Shown here: piece by piece, positions 40,901 to 52,921 of the stretch
How positions within the stretch are numbered: the first letter of the stretch is position 1
Layout of the letters: each line of letters opens with the position of its first letter
The notes under the pieces: generated by a model
Database searches by the model: none
What the model was told of the DNA's origin: nothing
Seen by the model: the letters and a program-made list of their open reading frames with translations, nothing else
Source of the DNA: Micropterus salmoides
Taxonomy: Eukaryota; Chordata; Actinopteri; Centrarchiformes; Centrarchidae
Length of the DNA: 64,000 nt
Direction: 5' to 3'
Assembly (NCBI RefSeq): GCF_014851395.1
Contig: NW_024040041.1
Location: 15,241,742 to 15,305,741 of the forward strand
Program-made: the position numbers and the translations under genes

Positions 40901-43900
40901 GGTTGGTAACTTGATCACCACCATCGCTTGGTGGGGTAGAGCCAGAGACCAGTTTGGTATTCATGAGGTTGTCCATGTCCTCACTGTACTGGCTGTCTTG
41001 CCTGGAGAGGCTCTTTTGAATAGGCCGGGTGGTAGAGAGGTTAGGGACACTGCATTCCCTAGAAAGAAGGAGTGAGAAGGAACAATTGGCGATAGAAAAG
41101 GAAAGTTGAGATGGAGAGAGGAGTGGAAAGAGAACAGGGAAGAAATACTGAGGATAAACATTAAGGATGAGAGGACATCACAACACAGACAAAAACTGCA
41201 ACGTGAATATCCAACTGTTTGATATTTGCATATCTACAGCCAGGTGCAATGGACATACTTCCTTCTGTGCTGGCACATCCTCTTCCCCTCGCCCTCCGTG
41301 CCATGCCGATTTCTTCTTGGCCTCCTCTCACTGCCATCGCCACCTCCCTCCTGCTCTCCTCCTTCTCCACCGTCAAGTCCTTTGCTTTTATGTCTCCCTG
41401 TTTTTCCAGCCCCTCCCCTGCCATCCTCACCATCTTCTGCGCTTTTTCGGTGTGACCTGGGCTTCCGGTGTTCTGACTGCCCCCCCCCTCGGCTGCCGCT
41501 CCGGGTGTGGTGATGGCGCCTGGGCGGCCTCTCCTCTCCGCCTGGTCCAGGAATCACTGTAGCGTCCAATCGGATATGAGAGGCGTGGTGGTGGTGCTCA
41601 CTTTTGCGGCTGCGCCTGCTCTCTGTGGACTCGCCCCGCTCCATGGGAGGCCTGATTGGACCTGAGCCTCCTCCACCACCCCCTCCAACTTGGCCACCCT
41701 GTTCGTGGAGGAGTGTTTGTCTGTGGAGCTCATCAGCAGGATGGTGCTGGCTGAAGCAGAGGTCCGAATTGTTTGCAGTGGTCTTGTTGGTGTTGTTGTT
41801 GCGGTTCTCATGGGGGTCAACCACCAAGGGTCGATCCAGGTGGGTCTTCATGTCTGGACGGATTTGACGTGAATAGTTCACCTGCAAGGAGAGAAGAGGA
41901 ATGAGAGGCATTATAGAGAGAAAGAATGAAGATACAAAAGAGACATCTTTCTAGCTAGTGAAGAAGCAGCAAAATTTACTTCTACAAAATAAATGAACAT
42001 TGCAACTGTAAATTACATTCACATTAAACTATAAATAAATAAATATCAGGAAAGCAACATGTTAACATAAGACATCATCATCATTGCCGTCACTTGTGTA
42101 AACTGATAGCACAAGTCTAGGGGCCTTTGTTTGCCTTGTCCTTTACATTGTTTTGCTCCCCATTGCCTGTCCTTGCCTTCCAGCGCTCGTCAGCGTCCAG
42201 CTCGTTATAGAGGGCCTCGCGACTGGACACCAGAGTCTGCCTCCTCAGCTCCTTGGTGCGTTGTTCCCACACTGACTTATTGATTCCCTTATTGTTGTTC
42301 TTCTGCTGCTCCTTACTGCAAAATGAAGCAGGGTGGAGAGAGAGGAGGGGATTGACAGCATTAAAGACCTGTTTAAAGACATGTGTTGTTGTGCAACTAT
42401 AGACACAAAGCCATGAGAATGATGTGAAAACCAACACCAAAAATATAAGTACATAAAATAGCCAGGACATAAAGACACACTGGGAGCGACAGATATTTAA
42501 AAGAGTCATTTGGATGGACCTAATAGAACAAGGTTCTGGGTGTCTACACAGCTTGCCAAAGCACTGGACAGGACAGCCCTACTTTGGTAAACCATTTGGG
42601 GAAACAAAATGAAGGATAACACTGAGGCAAGATCAGAATTCATTATAATAATCTATAATGTACCTACCCAAACAGGCTTTCTGCAGGACAAAAAGCCAAA
42701 GTGGTACCTTAAATCCCCACCAATCTTAACTAACTAGATGGCAAAGTCACGCAAGAATCTGTTACGGTGACTGAGCGGCCTTTTTACTCGATCCAGAAAC
42801 GAAGGTTACGATATGGAAACCCTTGGCAGGGCTTGTTGGTAGAGGGCTCCGCCTGTGCTTATAGAACTAGTGTTACTATATCATAACCTTTGTTCTATCT
42901 CACACAGCCCCGATGACTGTCCGCCCTAGCCGTGACAAGCCAAAGTCTATCACAACAAGCCCCGACTACCACATCACCTTAGTGACAGAATGGTAGGGCA
43001 CCCCTGAAAAAAGCGCTGGACCAATAGGGGTTTGGCCGGATCATTAACACGTGGACTGCCCTGACTTCTCACTGGAATATCAGGCACCACCGGATCCTTA
43101 CTTTACAGATCCTGGGTTGCACTTTGCGGGCACGGTAAGGATCAGATCTCTTCGACACACACCCTGCTGAAAGGGGTTGTAGACACTTTGAGTGGAATGT
43201 GCACGCACCACTGAGGGTGGGTCTGTTCCCGTCCGTGTACAGGCTTGGGAGACATACTGACAAAGCCAGCTGGCCAGGCTCTTCTTGGATAGGGTCTTAC
43301 CGACTGCACTTTCACTGAAACAGATGAACAGCTGACCAGTGCGGCGAATGGGGGCTGTGTGCTCTACATAGGATGTTAGCCTAAGTGGGGTAGGGGGGTA
43401 GAAGGCATCCAGATTTAATGCCCTGGACCTGAACATGCTCCTTATATTCTTAAGAACAAAGGAGGGGTTTTGTCTCAATCCGGCTGCACTATGGTCACCA
43501 TGAAGCAGCATGCAGCTGCCGACAGAGCACACAGCTTACTCACCTTCTTAGCAGAGGTCAGAGCTAGTAGCAAGGCTGTTTGAGAGATAGCATTTTCAAT
43601 GAGGACTGCTCCAGGGGCTCATAAGGTGCAGAGCTTAGAGCCTCCAGCACAAGCAGAGTCCAACTGAGATGCCGAGAGACACGACATCGGCCGCTGTCTT
43701 CTCAGGCCCAAGCGCATCAGGAGCGGGTGGCTGTTCTTCACAGGAGAGATAGCTGTTGTGTACACCGTGATGGTTGAGTGTGACAGCCCCTTCTCCATCA
43801 GACCTTGCCGGAAAGAGAGAACAGATCCCACCGAACAGGTAGACAGATCCGTCTCCCTCTCAATGCATCAGCAATGAAAGCCTAACCACTTAGCTTTACA

Positions 43901-46900
43901 GTAAGACGTGGTGGAGACTGCCTGCCATCTAGATGGACTGTATGACCTCAGCAGATAGACCAGCCTGTGTCTGCCTCTCCCTTTCAGAAGCCAAACCTGG
44001 AGAGGCTGGTCCAATACCAGCATCGCGCATATGACGCCTCACTCTTGTGACAGAGCCCCCCAGGCCCCCAAGGTACAGGCCAGGGCTCTGTCAATGTCTG
44101 CTGCGTCACTTCTACCACAATGACACCGTTCCCGCCTCACCTAACTGGAGGGATGAGATGAGGTGGGGGGGAATGCATACAGCAACGCTTCCAGGGTGCA
44201 TGTGCAAACGTTTCCATCCCCAGCAGGCAGTGGGTGTTGTGCCGGTTGGCAAACAAATCCACCTCCACTCTACCGAAGCAACGTGCACAATAAAAATTTC
44301 AGTGGGCAAGTGTGTGCGTGTGATTGGAGGAGGTAGTATCCATAGAGTCCAGTAGAGGGCGGAGCCTGTGTGAGATAGAACACCCCAAAACTCTGAGTTA
44401 CCACATCCTTTCTTACCCTCCAAAACAGCTACCAGTAGTCAACGTGAACTCCATTTTTTTCTCAGGGCTAATAGTGAACCACAGTAAAGCAACAGCCGTA
44501 CTGCCAGGTGCAGGCAACAGAAAATGTACTCTTAAAAATGAGCCAACACAAATAACAGCTAACGAAAGCCAGGTATGTACTTCATAAAGAAGTTAGGAAC
44601 AAAGGGAGAAGGAAAGGAGGGTGTTCTAAAACACATAAGAAAGCAAGGAATGGTTGTAATCAATAAACAGAAGGGAATCAGAAATGAATAAACAAATAAA
44701 TAAATACCAGTCCAGAAAGGGGTCGGTAGCGTTGTGACACTCACTGTGTACTTTGTTGCTGAGGAGGGAAACAGCTGGTGAGTGAGATGGCACGAAAGAA
44801 CAGAAGGAGGATTTCATTCCAAAATGGGCTATCCATCCACTATTTATAAACAGTCTGTCTAAATTAAGTAAAATATATTTCTGAAATACAAAAACTGAAC
44901 AAGAAATTGTAACATTTTTTTCCCCTAGAAGATTGAGCATTTTGGAATGCAACCCTTCACACACACAAAACACATATACCCAGACATTCACACGCACTCA
45001 CCTCTGCAGCTTGTTCCATCTGCAAATCTAAAACAATCCTATTTATTTTTCACTGTCCTCGTTTTCGCAGTCTCACAAATTTCATCTTTCTTGCATCACT
45101 CACTCACCCTGCGTGACTACCGCTTTTCTGTCCTGATGATTTCTTACAATATCTTTTTCAAGTCCTAACATTATCTCTGATATTCCTATTTGTCTGTACA
45201 ATATCTTTAATTAGAAATTTGAATTTTATTTTTCATTTTTAGCTAACCTTTTCCAGTCAATTACATTCTTGATCTACAAATCCTTCATTTCTCTCTCTCT
45301 TTTTTGTTTATATTATTTATTTAAAAGTGCTGTTTGCGGTTTTCTGTCTTTACTTTTGCAGTTCTTCATCAAATTCCTCCTCCTCCATCTTAAAATAACA
45401 CTACATTACACTAGAAAAGCTTCCAAAAGTTCACACGTTTACCATACACACGTACATCTTTTCATTGTGATTTGTGTCCACTAAAATTCGTGATGTACTC
45501 ATACTGGCAGCATGCTGATGAGGAATGACCCTACAACGGTTACATCAAGATTAAAAAAACAATATAATATATAATAACATGTTATGCTTTACTATAGAGC
45601 ATGCTAACAGTTTAGCACACAGCAAAGCTAAATGGAAAAACTAAAAAAAATATTTATCACAAACTGCCGTGCATTAATGACTGAAAACCCATTAGGGAAA
45701 CTATTTACAGCCTTGTACACTCACACCATTAAAGTGATTAAAAACGGATTTACTACATTGTTGCTGTATTCCTGTAATCTGATTGTATGGATGTTTAAGG
45801 GTTCACTGTGTTTCATTCATAAATGCGTGTGCTAGCATGTAGCCTTACAACTGTTCTCTGTGGGTTTTATGTAGCTTTCATGGCAGCGTCCTTCCTGAAT
45901 ACACCACAGAACATCTTCTTAAGAGAATCTTCATGCACCACTGATATTCCCAAGTTTAAAAAGCTTGGAAATACAAGAACTATCTCCATTGGAATTTCCA
46001 TGTCTTTCTCTTTTGTTGTGCTACGGAAATGAAGGATTTGGATTTACAGTGGAATGTAACGCCCATTACAGTCCTACATTGCTAGTACTGTGATCTAATC
46101 AAAGACTCATCTCTACCCTAGTTTCTTAGAGTTGCTACAGGATTCTAGTTCAGTACGCAAGTGAAGCTTTTCTGGCTGAACCAGCACATACAGTTTCTTT
46201 ATTTCCCATACACACACACACCACACACACACACCACACATACATACATACAGTATCTCACTTTTTAGGGGTGTACTCACTTTTGTTGCCAGCAGTTTAG
46301 ACATTTATGGCTGTGTGATGTGTTATTTTGAGGGGACAGCAAATTTATGCAAGCTGTACACTCACTACTTTACATTGAAGAAAAATGCCATTTCTTCAGT
46401 GTTGTCACATGAAGAGATACAATCAAATATTTACAATAATGTGAGGGGTGTACTCACTTTTGTGAGATACTGCATATACAAGTGCATTGTACTGAAAAAT
46501 AAATATTTAACCTTCATAGGACTGTCAGCTAAAATAAAATTTACTGATACACAGACACAAATGCTCACAGCACGGTGAAGTACACTACATACACCACATA
46601 AAGTAACAAGAAACAGTGTGATTCACGAAATGATGAACATGTTATGAGCTTTACCTCTTGGGCACATTTGATAATATGTGTGTGATATAAAGTGGGCAGA
46701 GGCTGATGTACCAAAGGCGTAAAGGTCAGAGCTGTGTGTATGTGTTGTGTGTGTTGTCTGTTTTCTATGTGTGATATTTCTCGGCACAGACTCAGGCTCC
46801 CCTGTAGTGCTTTTTTAGGGACAGACAATGGTGTGTTATGTGTACATCTCTATGTGTGAGAGTGTGTGAACTTTACCAGGAGTGAAAGGAAAGACCCCTG

Positions 46901-46978
46901 TGTATACAGAAAAAAGAGATCAAAGACTCTGACTCTCCTGAACAGAGGAGGGCTGACCCAGATCAATCCAACACTTGC

Positions 46979-47011
<33 letters not shown>

Positions 47012-50000
47012 AGTATTCACAAAAGAGTGTGACAAAGAGAAAGATAAATAAAAAGAAGAAAAGAGAGGGAGAAAGAAGCAAGTGCATGCATGTTTTACTT
47101 TATCACAAAACTTCTGTGGTCAGATAAAAAAACCTCACTTTAACTACGCATGTCTACCTATGGGTGTTAAAAAACAAACGGGATGATCATTTATTCCAAG
47201 CAAGGCAAAGAAATGTAGTTGTTACTGTGTAGCATATGAACAGTGTTGCTGAATGTGCCCATAAAAGACCGCAGAACAAAAGCTGTTTCACACCACTGTG
47301 ATGAGAAAATGTGCTGAATGTACACAAAAAATTCATGCAGAATTTCTGCATAAAATCTGTCCGCACCTAGTGCAATGTGAATTTGCTTCATTTTAAACAA
47401 AGATAGAAAAATCACTTTGGATGAGGGTAATTTGGCTAAAGAATTGCAGCACTGACAACACAGTCCTTATTTTTAACCTGAAATTATAACAGGAGCGATT
47501 TAGGCGGCATTTCCGAAGGTCAGCATGGTTCCAATCCAAAATTAAACAACATCAAGGAGTGTGCTTTAGGTCAGTATATTAATGTAGTCTTTTGACGTGG
47601 GCTAAGTTCTGTGAGACCATAAACTGTGATGTAAAAGCTTTTTGCAATAACATCACCATTTTCAGACTGATACCTGATGAAGTGCTGTGGTAAGGGTCCA
47701 AACCTAAACAGATGACAGAGGTTTATCAACAATTTTCCTCATTCCAATAACTCTTTGTGTTAGTGCAGTACACTGTGCTTTCTCTAAGGTGCTTAATTTT
47801 GCATAAGTACTTGACTCCTAGTCGCTGAAAGAATTTCTGTAAAGATATATGTGCAATTGTTTAGCCCTAAAAGTCCTGCCTGTGAAAAAGGTTTCAAATG
47901 GATATAAAAACAGGAGTGCAACAGTAACAGAGAAAAAAACCTCACGCTGCAATGGAGAGGTTGGCAGCAGATAGCGGGCTGACTTCAGCCACCTCCTTGG
48001 CTTTCTGCAGGGCGATCTTCTGACTGGCGGCCTCCTCTTCCTCTTGTTCATCCTGCAGAGAGAGAGAGAGTGAGAGAGAGCGAGATCAGAAATAAGCAAA
48101 GATGAATGAAGTGGGAATAATGAAACTGAATGAATGAAAGACAAGGAATCATTGAGTAGAGGAGCATAACTCTTAGTGTACCTTGGTCAGTTCCTGTGCA
48201 TTGGCCAAATTGTCTACAGCGATAGCCAAGAACACATTCAGCAGAGTGTCTGAGCACAGAGTTAAAGGAAATCCAGCATGTAGGAGTTTGTTTGTACACA
48301 TCATTCATATACAGTAATTGGCTAAAACACTTGGTATGCTGTAACTGTTGGACAAATGACACAAGAAACAAGGTCAGATCCCTTACCAGTTTATGGTGAT
48401 TAACACAAACTAAAAAGTGTCAAGATCTGTGTATTCGGTCCGAAGTCAGTAAGTAAAACACAAAAAAGAAATGTAACTGCAAATTTCTAGTATAGTGTGT
48501 TTTGTGTGCTTCTTTGCATTTTTACAGTCAAGGGATACAGTTGCCGAAAAGCGTGAGCACGATGAAGAAGACAGAGAAGGCCATGCCCTTGTTGACTCCG
48601 CCCTGAGATTGGATGCCATCGTACATCACCATGTTCCAGTCCTCACCGGTCAGGATCTGACACACACACACACACACACACACAAAAAAAATTGTCAAAC
48701 AATTCCATATTCACAAATACTACAAGTACAAAACATGATTAGATTAATTATGCTTTGAAATAGAAAACATAAACACACAATATGTATTAATTTAAAATGC
48801 TATAGTCAAAACACCCTCGAGCATAATCACACCGTAACCACGTAGACAAGCTTTAACCAAATTATGCTGGTGACTAATGACATTTAAAAATTTTAATGTA
48901 GCATTCTACATGTTATATCACTTTCTCGTGTGCAAATCCTCTTTAATCCTTTAATCATTTAGTCTTAATCCAGGCCTTCTCTTCTCCCACCATTCCCCTC
49001 CCAGCCTCTCCCTCCCTTCCTCCCCTTTACATTGTTTCCTGTCCTCACCTGGAACACTGTCATTATTGCTGCAGGGAAAGTATCAAAGTTGGTCGGAGGA
49101 GTGCCAGTTTCAAAATTAAACCTAGCAGGGGAAATTAAATGGGAGAAGGAGATATTAAAGAAAAGTGTGAGGGTAAAAACATGGAAGCATCATCAGTACA
49201 GGTAGAAAATCAGATGTAGACTATTGAAAAGGAAGGAGAAGAGGAGAGTGAAATACAGATAGAGAAGCCACATTAAAAGGAAAACAGGACTCACTGTCCT
49301 CCGAAGAGCTGCATGCCCAGCAGAGCAAAGACAACTATGAAGAGGAAGAGCAGGAAGAGCAAGCTGATGATGGACTTCATGGAGTTGAGCAGAGAGACAA
49401 CAAGGTTACGCAAAGATGCCCAGTACCTGAAAAAAGTAGACAGAACGTGTGTGTTTAATTGTGTGATATTATTACTGTTATTATTATATGAACATACTAA
49501 ATAATAGAGAAAACAACTATTATACAGTAGACTCACTTGGTGACTTTGAAGATTCTCAATAACCTGAGAGCTCGTAACACACTAATGCCAAACGATGTCC
49601 CCGGCTGGATGATGGACCACAGCACTTCAAATATGCTACCACATATCACCTAATACAAACACAAAAATAACGAAAAATAATAGCATATGCAAGCACACGG
49701 TTTTTCCATCATAATGAGCAAATAATGTGCACACATCAGCATATCTCCAATGCATTTTGCACCTGCTTGTGAGTTTGTGCTCGAGTGTTTTTGTGTGGGG
49801 GTGTGTGCCAAGTGCTGCGGGACTCACAATGCAGTCAAAGCAGTTGAAGGAGGAGTTGAGGTAGGCCTGCTTGCCCAGGCCATACATCTTTACAAACATC
49901 TCCGTCAAGAATATCCCCAGGAAGGTGAATTCAGCAAAATCTACATGACGGGAAGAAGCCAAGAAGAGAGGAGAGGGAAGAGCTCAAAAGTGAGAGGAGA

Positions 50001-51446
50001 CCATCAATCCCTGTATCCTTCAACCTGTATCTGCAAATTATGCACCCACCCGTCCATCAGCCATCCATCCATCCCCCCACCCACCAATCCATCCATTCGT
50101 GTCGTCTGTAAGGAAGGGCACTGTTTTATGATATATGTATTGAATAGAAAATGCTATTTTGTGATTTGGGTTTATAAAAAAAGTCTGTAATTTGTATCAA
50201 TGGTATGAATTCAAAAGAATTTCCCACTCCTCCTGTAAGCTCTACCTCTTACTGTGTTGTTTTGTAGCCTGGGTTACACCTTTGGTAGTACAAAAAGTAT
50301 AAAACAGGGAACCAATCCATAAACTATTTTCATTTCTCATTTAATTTCATTTTATCCCATTTGTGAATGTCTGAGCGAAACACAAGAGAAAATCTGTGCG
50401 AAAGGAAGATGTTGTATGTTTGGATGTGCTGGTTGGGTCGGCTCTTTCGTGGATTTAGTCACATTCACTAAAGAATCTGTTCACCCACTCCCTTCCAGTA
50501 ATCTGTGATGAAACTATTAACTAAACTATTAACTATTTTTGTGGGAAAAAAATCTGTGCATGCTTGCACCAAACTATGCATGTATCACCCCCGCCCACCT
50601 ACTCACATAAAAAATCTGAAAGTGCTTCTGGCTGGTCGTAATGCACTACTGCCACACACATTGTGTTGAGGCCCACCAAACACAGCACGGTCCAGTAGAA
50701 GGCCTGGGACTTAACAATGTGTCGGATTAAGAAGCGTAGCCGTCGCTCACGCCGCTTGAAAGTTGATCCTTCGAGCTTGGAGCTCTTCAAGCTGGCACGG
50801 GCAAATGGTGACCCTGGAAGGGCAAGCAAGGCACATTGTAAGTTATTAGTGTTACAATAAAGTGGACAGTGGTTTATTGGTATGGTTGTGTACATTAAGG
50901 ATGTAAACAGAGTAATAAGCTTCTTTAATTTACCACAATCTTTGTATCTCTGTCAAGACCAACAAGGAAAATAATATTTTAGTACTGACTTTTTGCTTGT
51001 TGGAATATTCCATTGAGTGCTAAGCAAAAAGTCAGAGCTGAATATTCTTTTCCTTGTTGGTATTGACCACTATGCAAAGATTGTGGTAAATGAAAGAAGC
51101 TGATTATCTGTACTCTTCTTAGCAAACTGTGCTGCCCCAATTACATCATGACAACATGTCTTTACATAGAATATAAAAAAATCATTGGGAGAAAACAGAA
51201 AGAACTGTTCTGCATCAGAGGCGTGGAGAAAGAGGGGTTGTAAGGAGAGCAGTAGGGAGGAGGTAACAAGGGCAGGTCAGAGAAAGGAAAGGTAGAAAAT
51301 GAGGAGGGCTGGAGACGGGGGGGAAAGTAACATGAGGAGAGAAGTGCAGAGCAGCGGAGGACAGGAGAGGGAAGGAGAGGAGGGTCAGGTAATGCTGATA
51401 TGCAAGATAAGATAGCATCTGTATGTTCCTGTGGTTTGCCTTTGAG

Positions 51447-51524
<78 letters not shown>

Positions 51525-52885
51525 AGAAAGAGAGAGTGTATCTCACCTACTGCCAGATCTCCCTCCCCTTCCTCTGGGTTTAGAAGCTCAGCTTTGTTTT
51601 TATGGTTCTTTGTGGCTCTCCTACGGGAGCCTGTAATAGAAAAAAAGCATGTGTGTTTAATCTATAACACAACAGTACTGGTGTGCTTGAATGTCTGAAA
51701 GAATCAATTTATTTATTTCTTAAAAATTGCACACATGCACAAACAAAAATCTGCAAATTCATACCATCATATTCATTTTCATTGTCATCATCTGCCAAGA
51801 TGACCTCTTCTACAAAACACACACAGAAATGTTAATACAGTATACAGCCGCATTAAATTTATCTTTGATGACTTCCACAATATCTATCAATCTTTTATTT
51901 ATCATCAATTGCCATTTCTCATTTTAATTACAACCGGGAAGTCTTTGGCCTGCACCTGTGCTTGTTACTCATCCCTCCCTCTTTTGTTTTTCAGCTTCCT
52001 TGTTTTTATGTAGATTGTCTTTTCAAGAAGATCAAAGGTCTGTCCTTTCTATCTGCCCCTTTATCTGCTCCTTCCAACATCCAACCCCCCGTTCCTCTTA
52101 TCTTCTCTACATCTTTCCTGCCCTCAGTAGATGGTTCACAGTAAAAAGACAAGAGAGCGAAAGAGAACAACGGGCAAACAGTGGGTCTTCCCTGTTCAAA
52201 CTGCGGTACTGTATGTCACTACAAAGCTGTTTTCTCGCACATAAAATGCAATTTAACATACTGACACAAAACATTATCACATGTTGCTTTAAAACTAACT
52301 GTTTAAGCTAATAATAATCCCATGACTACATGTACTGCAGCTGCTTCATAGTAAAATCCACAGAATTCTCTGTGTTTATAGGCAGGCTAGGAAAACTGTA
52401 CTATGATAACATACACAGGTATTTTTTGCAAATGTTTTTATGGTTCAATGTGTCTTTTTGTATAAAAAATTACCACCCATTGCACATACCAGCTTTGCAA
52501 ATCCATTCCAGATAACCATTGAGTTCCCTTTCAATCTGCTGCTGTCTCCTGAGCTTCAGGAACTCGCTCCTGTTCTCCACACGCTCTCTCTCTTTGGCAA
52601 ACTCCCTGCAAACACACACACGCACACCACATTTTTAGTGCGACAATAGATCACAAACATTTTTAAATCTATTTCAAAATCTATCAAACTATCAGTTTAT
52701 ATGAGATGAAAAACTGACGAATAAACAACCTTTACACTCTCTTTGTCACAAGTGCTCTCTCACAAACAGACACTTACCCGGACAACACACCCAGCACCAG
52801 GTTGAGCATGAAGAAGGAGCCGATGATGATGAGGGGGATGAAGTACATCCAGTTCCATGCACTCCCTGAGGCATCGTTGCTCTGG

Positions 52886-52921
<36 letters not shown>

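Larger units (their letters stand above)
42316..47945 (-). other. cacna1a: intron 18
   Basis: A 5.6-kb intron in the II-III linker region. It holds a decayed DIRS-type retroelement (42750-44400), a Tc1-type short element (46251-46472), a TG repeat (46980-47007) and A/T-rich DNA. No exon was recognised. Confidence 0.8.
50814..51546 (-). other. cacna1a: intron 10
   Basis: Holds a long foldback (50911-51108), a purine-rich stretch (51225-51390 on the plus strand) and the longest microsatellite of the window. Confidence 0.85.

Noticed and set aside
44559..44997. Frames in intron 18 with a possible donor near 44750
   Set aside because: A GTGAGT motif is present but there is no conserved protein segment, and the coding phase is already continuous from exon 18 to exon 19a.
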